NCBI RefSeq assembly: GCF_013177455.1
Contig: NZ_CP053660.1
Span: 744,001-808,000 of the forward strand
Source of the DNA: Nocardioides marmotae
GTDB taxonomy: Bacteria; Actinomycetota; Actinomycetes; Propionibacteriales; Nocardioidaceae
Direction of reading: 5' to 3'
DNA: 64,000 nucleotides
Both the position numbers and the translations under genes were made by a program. The notes under the pieces were generated by a model that had not been told where the DNA came from, did not search any database, and worked only from the letters and a program-made list of their open reading frames with translations. Positions 35,030 to 42,129 of this stretch are shown here, in pieces (the first letter of the stretch is position 1; each line of letters starts with the position of its first letter).

Positions 35030-35752
35030 TCACATCCGGCGCAGGACCGCGGTGACCTTGCCGAGGATGGTCGCGTGCGTGCCGTCGATGGGCTCGTACG
35101 CCGCGTTGTGCGGCAGCAGCCACACCTTGCCGTCCTTGCGCTGGAAGGTCTTGACCGTCGCCTCGCCGTCGATCATCGCCGCGACGATCTCGCCGTTGTC
35201 GGCGGTCGGCTGCTGCCGGATGACGACGTAGTCGCCGTTGCAGATCGCCGCCTCGACCATCGAGTCGCCGGCGACCTCCAGCAGGAACAGCTGACCGTCG
35301 CCCACGAGCTGCTTGGGCAGCGGGAAGACGTCCTCCACGCGCTCCTCGGCCAGGATCGGGCCACCGGCCGCGATCCGGCCGACCATCGGGACGTACTGCG
35401 CCTCGGGCAGCATGTCGCCCACGCCCGTCTCGTCGACCGCCCCGTCATCGGCGCTCGCCATGGCCCGCCGCGCGGCCATCACCTCGGGCAGGAACACCTC
35501 GAGGGCGCGCGGGCGATGCGGGTCGCGCTTGAGGAAGCCCTTCTCCTCGAGCACCTTCAGCTGGTGGGCCACGCTCGAGGAGCTGGTCAGCCCGACCGCG
35601 TCCCCGATCTCGCGCATGCTCGGCGGGTAGCCACGGCCCTCGATGCTGTCGCGGATGTGGGCGAGGATCCGGGTCTGGCGCGGGGTCAGGCCGGTGACGT
35701 CGGGCGCGCCGTCGGGCATCTCGGTGACCTTGGAGCCGGGGTTCTTCGCCAT
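35030..35752 (-). CDS. lexA: SOS repressor LexA
   Basis: 240-aa repressor-protease of the SOS regulon. The N-terminal winged HTH ([21 protein letters not shown]) is followed by the S24 domain with cleavage site Ala129-Gly130 (RIAAGGP), catalytic Ser164 (AGDSM) and Lys201 (TVKTF). ATG 35752 is preceded by a purine-rich CCTCCCC complement. The promoter overlaps a LexA box, so the gene is autoregulated. It is divergent from an SDR; the LysM cell-division gene next door carries further LexA boxes. Confidence 0.97.
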   Translation of the reverse strand: MAKNPGSKVTEMPDGAPDVTGLTPRQTRILAHIRDSIEGRGYPPSMREIGDAVGLTSSSSVAHQLKVLEEKGFLKRDPHRPRALEVFLPEVMAARRAMASADDGAVDETGVGDMLPEAQYVPMVGRIAAGGPILAEERVEDVFPLPKQLVGDGQLFLLEVAGDSMVEAAICNGDYVVIRQQPTADNGEIVAAMIDGEATVKTFQRKDGKVWLLPHNAAYEPIDGTHATILGKVTAVLRRM

Positions 35753-35813
35753 GGGGAGGTGCCTTCCGGGGTAGCGCGGTGACGGGCGAGCGGTGGTGCG
35801 GGGCCTTGACAGC

Positions 35814-35854
35814 ACCGTAGAGCCTTCCGCGCCCGTGTTCAAACACCTGTTCGA
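35814..35854 (-). promoter_or_regulatory. lexA promoter with overlapping LexA box
   Basis: On the minus strand TTGAAC (complement 35837-35842), 17-bp spacer, TACGGT (complement 35814-35819). The LexA box TCGAACAGGTGTTTGA (complement 35839-35854) has one mismatch to TCGAAC-N4-GTTCGA and covers the -35. This is classical autoregulation. Confidence 0.8.
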
Positions 35855-35939
35855 AGGTGTGTCGCGCGGGCGTCGGTCGGCTCGGTCGGCTCGGCGGGCG
35901 AGGAGGGTGGCGCGGGGCCGGCGCTGGTTGGATCGGGCC

Positions 35940-36719
35940 ATGGAGAACACCAGCTGTGTCGTCACCGGGGCGGCCCGCGGCATCGGCCGCGGCATCGCCG
36001 AGCTCATGGTCGCCCGCGGTCACCGCGTCGTGGTCACCGACGTGGACGGGGAGGGGGCGGCCCGCACCGCCCGCGAGATCGGCGCGGCCGAGGGGGTGGC
36101 CCAGGACGTGCGCGACCCCGCCTCGCACGCCGAGGTCGCCCGGGTGGCGGCGGGCCACGGCGACGTCGTCGCCTGGTTCTCCAACGCCGGCGTCGGCGAC
36201 GACGGGACGCTCGTGGACCTGACCGAGGAGCAGGTACGCCGCCTGGTCGAGGTCAACCTGCTCGGCGCGGTCTGGAGCACCCGCGCCGCGCTGGCGGCGT
36301 TCGGCCCCCGCGGCGGGGACCTCGTGCTCACCGCCTCGCTCTCGGGCCTCGGCCCCGTCCCGGGGCTCTCCCTGTACGCCGCGACGAAGGCCGCGGTCGT
36401 CTCGCTCGCATCCTCGGTCTCCCTCGAGGCGCCGCGCGGGGTCCGCGTGCACGCGCTGTGCCCCGACGGCGTGGACACCACGCTGGTCGCCGAGATGCGC
36501 CCCGACGGCCTGGCCAAGCGGCTGGTCAGCTCCGGTGGCCACCTGCTGTCGGTGGAGGAGACGGCCCAGGCGGCGGTCGACCTCGTCGGCTCGCGGCGCG
36601 TCGTGCGCACCCTGCCCGGGTGGCGCGGCGCCGCGATGCGGGTGGGCCAGCTCGCGCCGTCGCTCTCCGGCCCGGCGCTGGCGGTGTTCGCGGCCCAGGG
36701 GAGGCGCCGCCTGCGCTGA
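35940..36719 (+). CDS. Short-chain dehydrogenase/reductase
   Basis: 259-aa SDR with cofactor motif [18 protein letters not shown] and catalytic YAATK. The C-terminal third is longer and more basic than in the minimal SDR. ATG 35940 was chosen because the family start ([15 protein letters not shown]) follows at once; the open frame extends upstream over the lexA promoter without similarity. It stands between lexA and the LysM gene, which is unusual for actinobacteria, where those two are commonly adjacent. Substrate unknown. Confidence 0.87.
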   Translation: MENTSCVVTGAARGIGRGIAELMVARGHRVVVTDVDGEGAARTAREIGAAEGVAQDVRDPASHAEVARVAAGHGDVVAWFSNAGVGDDGTLVDLTEEQVRRLVEVNLLGAVWSTRAALAAFGPRGGDLVLTASLSGLGPVPGLSLYAATKAAVVSLASSVSLEAPRGVRVHALCPDGVDTTLVAEMRPDGLAKRLVSSGGHLLSVEETAQAAVDLVGSRRVVRTLPGWRGAAMRVGQLAPSLSGPALAVFAAQGRRRLR

Positions 36720-36726
36720 GAAGCGT

Positions 36727-36802
36727 TCGAACATTCGTTCGCACAGGTCCTTGATCTGTTCGAACAAGTGCTCTACGGTCGTACATACGTTCGATCGAAC
36801 GT
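36727..36802 (+). promoter_or_regulatory. SOS-type promoter and LexA boxes of the LysM gene
   Basis: Box 1 TCGAACATTCGTTCGC (36727-36742) has one mismatch to the LexA consensus. A promoter TTGATC (36751-36756), 17-bp spacer, TACGGT (36774-36779) contains TGTTCGAACA (36758-36767). A 16-bp palindrome ACGTTCGATCGAACGT lies at 36787-36802. The cluster points to strong LexA control of the downstream gene; box 1 is the best individual match. Confidence 0.75.
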
Positions 36803-36828
36803 CTGCTCGATGACTGGCTCGCCGACCA

Positions 36829-36851
36829 CTGTCGGTGGTCGCGGTTAGACA
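36829..36851 (+). promoter_or_regulatory. Second, damage-type promoter of the LysM gene
   Basis: CTGTCGGTG (36829-36837), 8 bases, TAGACA (36846-36851), 61 bp before the start. The -10 lacks the final T of TANNNT. It is identical over 13 bases (ACTGTCGGTGGTC) to sites upstream of ggt and the TY-Chap gene. Confidence 0.5.
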
Positions 36852-36912
36852 TCGGTGCAGACCGAGATCGACACGACCCGAGGCTGACCGCCGCTTCCCC
36901 AGGAGGTCCCGC

Positions 36913-37269
36913 ATGAGCACCATCACCGCCACCCGCGCCCCGTACGCCACCTCGTTCGACCGCCCCACCCGTGGGGCGACCGTGCGGCTGACCCGACGCG
37001 GCCGGCTCGTGGTCTTCCTGCTCGCGCTGGCCTTCGTGCTCGGCGTCGGCCTGTTCATCGCCGCCGGCTCGGTCGCGACCGACGAGGCCGGCACCCCCGA
37101 GCCCACCCGCGTCGTGATGGTCGGCACCGGCGAGACCCTGTGGGGGATCGCCGCCGACCTCGCCGAGGACGGCGACGTCCGCGGCATGATGAACCAGATC
37201 GAGCGGCTCAACGCCCTCGACACCGCCGCGCTCGACGCCGGCCAGCGCCTGGTCGTGCCCGCGGCCTGA
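36913..37269 (+). CDS. LysM-domain membrane protein, SOS-induced cell-division suppressor candidate
   Basis: 118 aa. One membrane span at about residues 31-53 is followed by a LysM peptidoglycan-binding domain (about 66-115: MVGTGETLWGIAADLAED ... LDAGQRLVVPAA). Size, layout and position next to lexA match the actinobacterial DivS / Rv2719c-type proteins that block division after DNA damage. AGGAGG lies before ATG 36913. Upstream are LexA boxes and a LexA-independent damage-type promoter, so dual control is likely. The function is inferred from family and context. Confidence 0.85.
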   Translation: MSTITATRAPYATSFDRPTRGATVRLTRRGRLVVFLLALAFVLGVGLFIAAGSVATDEAGTPEPTRVVMVGTGETLWGIAADLAEDGDVRGMMNQIERLNALDTAALDAGQRLVVPAA

Positions 37270-37357
37270 CCACTCGGCTGCTCGGTCGCCCGACCTGCGG
37301 GCGGCCACCACGCACGTCGCCGACCGCTTCGACCCCGGCCGGCGATCAGGGGAAGAC

Positions 37358-37387
37358 AGGGGCGGGGCCGTTCGCGGCCCCGCCCCT
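37358..37387 (+). terminator. Hairpin with TTCG tetraloop
   Basis: Perfect 13-bp stem AGGGGCGGGGCCG with a TTCG tetraloop, 89 bp after the LysM gene; very stable. The following 37388-37540 has no supported gene. Confidence 0.75.
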
Positions 37388-37540
37388 GCGGCGTGTCCGG
37401 CCCTGGCCGACCGGGACGACGGGGCCGGCCCAGGCTCGGAGGCGCCGCCGGGCGATGCCAAGGAGTCCATCATCCGGATGCTCGCCGCGGGCAAGGCATT
37501 CTCACCGTCCGCCCGCCCCCTCCCGCCCCCTCCCGTCGCC

Positions 37541-37672
37541 GAGTAGTCACCTTTGGCGGGCCGAGTGCTCACTTCCGGCACGGCGAGTGCTCACTTCCGG
37601 CGGGCCGAGTGGGCACTTCCAGCGCGGCGAGTGCTCACTTCCGGCGGGCCGAGCAAGCACTTCTGGCCAGGG
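37541..37672. repeat. Array A: six tandem 22-bp units
   Basis: Units start at 37541, 37563, 37585, 37607, 37629 and 37651, exactly 22 bp apart. The core is GAGTGCTCACTTCCGGC with variable 5-bp ends; the first and last units are the most divergent. The unit shares CCGAGT-N3-CACTTC with the reverse complement of array B. There are no unique spacers, so this is not a CRISPR. Because 22 is not divisible by 3, open frames crossing it are not expected to be genes. Confidence 0.9.
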
Positions 37673-37686
37673 CAGCTGCCGGGGTA

Positions 37687-37906
37687 GTCGGAAGTACCGA
37701 CTCGGCCGGTCAGAAGTGCCGACTCGGCGGGGCAGAAGTGCCGACTCGGCGGGGCAGAAGTGCCGACTCGGCGGGGCAGAAGTGCCGACTCGGCGGGGCA
37801 GAAGTGCCGACTCGGCGGGGCAGAAGTGCCGACTCGGCGGGGCAGAAGTGCCGACTCGGCCGGTCGGAAGTGCCGACTCGGCCGGTTAGAAGTGCCGACT
37901 CGGCGG
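37687..37906. repeat. Array B: ten tandem 22-bp units, inverted relative to array A
   Basis: GAAGTGCCGACTCGGC recurs at 37691, 37713, 37735, 37757, 37779, 37801, 37823, 37845, 37867 and 37889, always 22 bp apart. Central units are identical and edge units carry 1-4 changes. Each unit contains the dyad GCCGA-C-TCGGC. The arrays face each other across 14 bp, beside the palindrome GGCAGCTGCC (37671-37680), so the whole 366-bp locus is an inverted pair of satellites. The stop codon of the next minus-strand gene lies in the partial unit at the end. Confidence 0.92.
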
Positions 37907-37907
37907 G

Positions 37908-38264
37908 TCAGCGAGCGGCGCGGCGGCCGCCGGGGGCGACCGAGGGCGGCTGCGGGCCGGGGTCGCGCGGCGGGGGCGGGGAGGTGATGCCGAGCTCGCG
38001 GAGGAGTCGGACGATGAGCATCAGCCCCGCGAAGAGGCAGGCGACCGCGCCGAGGGAGGCCAGTGCGAGGAAGGCCCACGCGGCGGACTCGCCGCCGCGG
38101 GCGGTCGCGCCGAAGTCGATGGCGGCGTACACGAGGTAGCCCCAGGCCACGACCAGCGCTGTGACCCCGAGGGCGAGCAGGGCCAGCCGCGGCTGGAACG
38201 CCGGGCGGCGCTTCGCGCCCCGCCTCGACCCCGCCCGCTTGCCCGCCGCCACGGGGCTCATCAT
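37908..38264 (-). CDS. Small two-span membrane protein
   Basis: 118-aa protein with a basic N-terminus (KRAGSRRGAKRRPAFQPR), two hydrophobic segments at about residues 27-49 and 61-88, and a Pro-rich cytoplasmic tail (SPPPPRDPGPQPPSVAPGG). No family recognised. Its 3' end abuts the 22-bp repeat array. It is divergent from the GAF/HATPase gene. Confidence 0.7.
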   Translation of the reverse strand: MMSPVAAGKRAGSRRGAKRRPAFQPRLALLALGVTALVVAWGYLVYAAIDFGATARGGESAAWAFLALASLGAVACLFAGLMLIVRLLRELGITSPPPPRDPGPQPPSVAPGGRRAAR

Positions 38265-38376
38265 CCCTGATCGCGGGCCGTCGCGCTGCCCCGACCCGCG
38301 GCGGCGATGCGCTCGGCCGTGCCACGGTGGTCCGGCCGCGGCGTGATCGCCCCGAGCCGGATCGCCCCGAAGGCTT

Positions 38377-38382
38377 TACGCT
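38377..38382 (+). promoter_or_regulatory. -10 element of the GAF/HATPase gene
   Basis: TACGCT, 7 bases before GTG 38390; fits TANNNT and predicts a leaderless transcript, which fixes the start. Confidence 0.55.
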
Positions 38383-38389
38383 GTCATTT

Positions 38390-39421
38390 GTGCATGGCGA
38401 AGTGGGGACCTCGTCGGTGCCGGGCGGAGGCCTCGGCGCGTCGACCGGACCCATGCCGATGCTCGATCCGTTCCTGCGGGACGCCCACGACGTCGACCAG
38501 GTCGTGCGGGCGGTCCTCGCGGTGGTGGCCGGGGGGCCCGCGGTGGTGCGGGCCGCGCTCGCGCTGAGCGAGGGTGGCGGTCGACGGCTCCGGTTCGTCG
38601 ACAGCGCCGCGGCCGTGGGCCAGGACGATCTCGACTGGTCCCACATCGACGCCTACGACGACGTACCGCTGACGACGGTGGTCCGCACCGGCGAGGTGGT
38701 TCACGGCGGGCTCGACGACTTCGGGGGGCGCTACGCCTCCTTCCTGCAGGGCCAGGGCGAGCGGGGCGTCGCCGCGGTCGCCGCGCTGCCGCTGCCGGGG
38801 ACCGGCTCGCCGATCGGCGGGCTGCTGGTCTACCTCTCCGACCCGGCCGCCCTCGACGAGCGCCGGATCGCGACGTTCCGCTCGATCGCGCGCCGCGCCT
38901 CCGACGCCGTACGTCGCGTGCGACTCGCCTCGGGCCGCCGGGGCTCCGACGCGGTCCCGCAGGAGCCGGTCGTGCCGGAGGGCGCGCTGACCACCAGCGT
39001 GCTGCTCGAGAGCAGTCCGCGGGCGACCGGTGCGGCGCGGCGGTTCCTGCGCGAGCACCTGCGGGCGTGGGCGGTCGACGACGAGGCGGTCGACGACGCC
39101 CAGCTGTGCCTCTCCGAGCTGGTCACCAACGCGGTCGTCCACGCCGGCACCGCCTCGGAGCTGCGCGTCGTCCTCGACGCCGGCGTGCTGACGGTGACCG
39201 TCCGCGACCTCGGCGGGCTCGGCAAGCCGACCGCCGCGGGCGAGCCGCACCCCTCGGAGGATCCCGACCCGCTGCGCGTCTACGGCCGCGGCCTCCAGCT
39301 GGTCGACGCCCTCTCCACCCGCTGGGGCTCCGAGCGGGACGTCACCGGCACGACCGTCTGGTTCGCCCTCGAGCTGGCCGACGCGCCCGCGACCGACGGC
39401 GACCCCGTGGCGGCCGGCTAG
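38390..39421 (+). CDS. GAF-domain / HATPase (RsbW-like) regulator
   Basis: 343 aa. The N-terminal half is a GAF-like sensor (about residues 25-165: AVVRAALALSEGG, GGLLVYLSDPAALDERRIATFRSIARRASDAV). The C-terminal half is a histidine-kinase-type ATPase of the anti-sigma-factor kinase class (CLSELVTNAVVHAG as N-box, VRDLGG, GRGLQLVDAL). It has no dimerisation/phospho-His domain, so it is more likely an anti-sigma or stress kinase than a two-component sensor. No sigma factor or anti-anti-sigma gene is adjacent. It converges with the nucleoside transporter, the two TAG stops sharing CTAG. Confidence 0.83.
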   Translation: MHGEVGTSSVPGGGLGASTGPMPMLDPFLRDAHDVDQVVRAVLAVVAGGPAVVRAALALSEGGGRRLRFVDSAAAVGQDDLDWSHIDAYDDVPLTTVVRTGEVVHGGLDDFGGRYASFLQGQGERGVAAVAALPLPGTGSPIGGLLVYLSDPAALDERRIATFRSIARRASDAVRRVRLASGRRGSDAVPQEPVVPEGALTTSVLLESSPRATGAARRFLREHLRAWAVDDEAVDDAQLCLSELVTNAVVHAGTASELRVVLDAGVLTVTVRDLGGLGKPTAAGEPHPSEDPDPLRVYGRGLQLVDALSTRWGSERDVTGTTVWFALELADAPATDGDPVAAG

Positions 39422-40686
39422 GTCCCGATCCCGATCACCAGCCCGGCGATCGCGGCGTTCGCGAGGTTGGCCAGGCTGCCGGCGAGCAGCGCCCGCAGGC
39501 CGAGCTCGGCGACGACCGCGCGCCGCTCGGGCACCAGTGAGCCGAGGGTGCCGATCTGGATGGCGATCGAGGAGAAGTTCGCGAAGCCGGCCAGCGCGAA
39601 GGTCACCACCGCGACGGTCACCGGCGTGAGCGAGTCGACCTGGGGGCCGAAGTCGGCGTACGCCACGAACTCGTTGAGCACGGTCTTCTGCCCGATCCAC
39701 GACCCGGCGTCGACGGCCTCCGACCACGGCACCCCGAGCAGCCAGGCCAGCGGGGCGAGCGCCCAGCCGAGGATCTTCTCGAAGGTCAGCCCGTCGGCGC
39801 CGAACCACCCGCCGACCGCGCCGAGGATGCCGTTGGCCAGGGCAATGAGCGCGATGAAGGCGATCAGCAGCGCGCCGACGGTCACCGCGATCCGGCCGCC
39901 GGCGATCGCGCCGCGGCCGATGGCGTCGATGACGTTGCGTGACTCGTGGTCGCGCACGTTGCGCACGTCGAGCTCGGGCGCGCCGTCCTCCGGTTCGTCG
40001 AGCGGGCCGTCGCCGGGACCCTCCGGGGTGGAGTCGGGCCACATGATCTTGGCCATGAGCAGGGAGGCGGGGGCGTTCATGACGGTGGCGGCGAGCAGGT
40101 AGTCCAGCGGCGCGCCGAGCAGCGAGTAGCCCACCAGCGTCGATCCGGCCGCCGCGGCGAACCCGGCGGCCATCACGGTGAACAGCTGGCTCCTGCGCAG
40201 TGAGCGGAGGTACGGGCCGATCATCAACGGCGCCTCGGACTGGCCGAGGAAGATCACCGTGCCGGCGTAGAGCGACTCCACCTTGCTCACGCCCAGCAGC
40301 CGCGCGAGCGCGCCGCCGACGACGTACGTCGCCCACTGGATGACGCGCAGGTAGAACAGCAGGCCGACCAGTGCGCCGAGGAAGATAATCACCGGCAGCA
40401 CCGACAGCGCGAAGATCGTCCCGCCCTCCTCGCCCACCTCGGTCAGCGGCCCGAAGACGAAGACCGTGCCCTGGTCGGCGTACCCGATCAGGGTCGCGAC
40501 CCGGTCCGAGACCCACCGGAGGCCCCGTTCGCCGGGGCCCCAGCGCAGCACCAGAGCGGCGAAGGCGACCTGCAGAGCCAGGGCGACCCCGACGGTGCGC
40601 CACGAGATGCCGCGCCGGTGCCGGGAGACCGCGACCGCCACCAGCAGCAGCACGGCCAGGCCGACCAGTCCGCGCAGTGCGTCCAT
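39418..40686 (-). CDS. Concentrative nucleoside transporter (NupC/CNT family)
   Basis: 422-aa polytopic H+ or Na+/nucleoside symporter. Family segments are VIFLGQSEAPLMIGPYL, MAAGFAAAAGSTLVGY, KTVLNEFVAYADF and FALAGFANFSSIAIQIGTLG. A charged loop of about 35 residues (TPEGPGDGPLDEPEDG) lies mid-protein. Position between lexA and nrdRJ fits a nucleotide-supply role. ATG 40686. Confidence 0.93.
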   Translation of the reverse strand: MDALRGLVGLAVLLLVAVAVSRHRRGISWRTVGVALALQVAFAALVLRWGPGERGLRWVSDRVATLIGYADQGTVFVFGPLTEVGEEGGTIFALSVLPVIIFLGALVGLLFYLRVIQWATYVVGGALARLLGVSKVESLYAGTVIFLGQSEAPLMIGPYLRSLRRSQLFTVMAAGFAAAAGSTLVGYSLLGAPLDYLLAATVMNAPASLLMAKIMWPDSTPEGPGDGPLDEPEDGAPELDVRNVRDHESRNVIDAIGRGAIAGGRIAVTVGALLIAFIALIALANGILGAVGGWFGADGLTFEKILGWALAPLAWLLGVPWSEAVDAGSWIGQKTVLNEFVAYADFGPQVDSLTPVTVAVVTFALAGFANFSSIAIQIGTLGSLVPERRAVVAELGLRALLAGSLANLANAAIAGLVIGIGT

Positions 40687-40760
40687 GCCGGCCCCGGTGC
40701 CCCGTGGGGGTCCGGGGCGTACGTGTGGCCGCGCGCCGCGGCGGTCACCGGCGGCTGGTG

Positions 40761-41279
40761 ATGGTCCTGCCTCCGATCGTGGCGCCGGAGCCGGTCGTGG
40801 TGTTCTGCGGGCTCGCCGGCGCGGCCAGCACCAAGCACCGCGACCACTACTACGAGGGCCCGGGCAACAGCTTCTGGTCCTCCTTGCACCAAGCCGGCTT
40901 CACCGCCCGCGAGCTCGCCCCGCACGAGGACCGGCTCCTCGCCGGGCCGATCGACGGCGTCGCGCTCGGCCTGACCGACCTCGTCGGGCACTGGGACCCC
41001 CGGTGGGTCGAGATCGACCTGCTCGTCGAGCAGATGGAGCAGTGGCAGCCCGAGTGGCTCGCGATCACCGGCAAGGGCGCCGCGCACGAGGCCGCGAAGG
41101 CGCTCGGCCGCCGCGGGCGCCCGCACCTCGGCGTGCAGGACTGGTACGTCGGCCCCGCCCAGGTCTTCGTGCTCCCCGGCCCGTCGGGCGCCAACCAGCG
41201 CCGCGACTACGACGGCCGCCCGAACCGGCTCTCCTGGTGGCGCGACCTCGCGATGATCTGCGGCCTCGGCACTGGCTGA
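40761..41279 (+). CDS. Mismatch-specific uracil-DNA-glycosylase-family protein (Mug/TDG-like)
   Basis: 172-aa UDG-fold protein. Motif 1 region is VVFCGLAGAASTKHRD followed by YYEGPGNSFWSSLHQAGF, and motif 2 is LPGPSGANQRR. The fold signature (GPGNxFW) is that of family 2 Mug/TDG enzymes. Motif 1 reads GLAGA where Mug has GINPG, so the usual catalytic Asn is absent; activity on U or T opposite G is therefore uncertain. ATG 40761 (or GTG one codon earlier). Its neighbours nrdR/nrdJ fit base-excision and dNTP supply. Confidence 0.82.
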   Translation: MVLPPIVAPEPVVVFCGLAGAASTKHRDHYYEGPGNSFWSSLHQAGFTARELAPHEDRLLAGPIDGVALGLTDLVGHWDPRWVEIDLLVEQMEQWQPEWLAITGKGAAHEAAKALGRRGRPHLGVQDWYVGPAQVFVLPGPSGANQRRDYDGRPNRLSWWRDLAMICGLGTG

Positions 41280-41410
41280 GGGGACCCCGCGAGGCGCTGA
41301 CCTGCGGGTTTGCCGACCGGCCGGCGAGGTGGTCGAGACCGGTGCCGAAGGACTTCGGGGGAGACTCGCCGTTCGGCTTGCACCCTGCTCGACCCCGGCG
41401 TACGGTTCCA

Positions 41411-41452
41411 CCACATCTAGTACTTACACAGATGTAGTTATCCACATCTAGT
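41411..41452 (+). promoter_or_regulatory. NrdR boxes and embedded DnaA box upstream of nrdR
   Basis: CCACATCTAGT occurs at 41411-41421 and 41442-41452, exactly 31 bp apart (about three helical turns), with AGATGTAG in inverted orientation between them. These match actinobacterial NrdR boxes. A perfect consensus DnaA box TTATCCACA spans 41438-41446 and overlaps the second box. The remaining gap 41280-41586 shows a second near-match TCATCCACA and a good AAGGAGG before nrdR, and no gene. Confidence 0.72.
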
Positions 41453-41586
41453 GCACAGTGCGGATGTGGAAGCCCCACAGAAAGCCCGTTGTTCTACACA
41501 GTGACGGGCGAGATATCCCCAGATCATCCACAGGTACGACGCCCTCCCGAGGGCGTCTCCAGGCGTGCCCGGAAGGAGGCCCCGAC

Positions 41587-42066
41587 ATGCACTGCCCCTA
41601 CTGCCGTGGCACCGACACCCGGGTCCTCGACTCCCGCGTCGCCGACGACGGCGGCTCGATCCGCCGGCGGCGTACCTGCTCCTCGTGCTCGAAGCGGTTC
41701 ACCACCATCGAGCAGATGCAGCTGACCGTGCTCAAGCGCAGCGGCGCGACCGAGCCGTTCGCCCGCGAGAAGGCCGTCGCCGGCGTCCGGAAGGCCTGCA
41801 AGGGCCGCCCGGTCTCCGAGGACCAGCTCGCCTGCCTCGGCCAAGCGGTCGAGGACGCCCTGCGTCTCTCCGGCGCCGCGGAGATCCCGGCCCACGAGGT
41901 CGGCCTGGCCATCCTCGGCCCGCTCCGGGAGCTCGACGAGGTCGCCTACCTGCGGTTCGCCAGCGTCTACCGCGCCTTCGAGAGCGCGGATGACTTCGAG
42001 GACGAGATCGCCAAGCTTCGCGCGGACCGCGTGCCCACCGAGCTCGCCCCCCAGCCCACGGGCTGA
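41587..42066 (+). CDS. nrdR: Ribonucleotide reductase transcriptional repressor NrdR
   Basis: 159 aa. A zinc ribbon with C3, C6, C31 and C34 is followed by an ATP-cone that senses ATP/dATP ([23 protein letters not shown]). It represses ribonucleotide reductase genes by binding NrdR boxes, two of which lie in its own promoter, so the nrdR-nrdJ pair is likely autoregulated. GGAAGGAGG precedes ATG 41587; earlier in-frame codons lack family similarity. Confidence 0.97.
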   Translation: MHCPYCRGTDTRVLDSRVADDGGSIRRRRTCSSCSKRFTTIEQMQLTVLKRSGATEPFAREKAVAGVRKACKGRPVSEDQLACLGQAVEDALRLSGAAEIPAHEVGLAILGPLRELDEVAYLRFASVYRAFESADDFEDEIAKLRADRVPTELAPQPTG

Positions 42067-42074
42067 CCCAGACC

Positions 42075-42108
42075 GCCCGGCACGCAGTGGGGAAGCTGCG
42101 TGTCGGGC
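42075..42108 (+). terminator. Hairpin between nrdR and nrdJ
   Basis: 13-bp stem GCCCGGCACGCAG (42075-42087) with 42096-42108, one G-U pair and an 8-base loop, 8 bp after the nrdR stop. Probable attenuator that lets nrdJ be driven largely by its own promoter. Confidence 0.55.
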
Positions 42109-42129
42109 GCACCACCTAGCAGGACCCTG

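Noticed and set aside
36787..36802. Classing the palindrome ACGTTCGATCGAACGT as a standard LexA box
   Set aside because: It has GTTCG and CGAAC in the opposite order from the TCGAAC-N4-GTTCGA consensus; kept only as an accessory palindrome.
37388..37540. Short frame encoding KESIIRMLAAGKAFSPSARP before array A
   Set aside because: No start codon with a ribosome-binding site and no recognisable homology; it ends in the first repeat unit.
37541..37906. CRISPR array
   Set aside because: Units are contiguous with an exact 22-bp period and no unique spacers; no cas genes are nearby.
37393..38139. Long plus-strand reading frames with Cys/Arg/Gly repeats (and their minus-strand counterparts) across the arrays
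   Set aside because: They are by-products of a 22-bp repeat lacking stops in several frames; there is no start context or homology.
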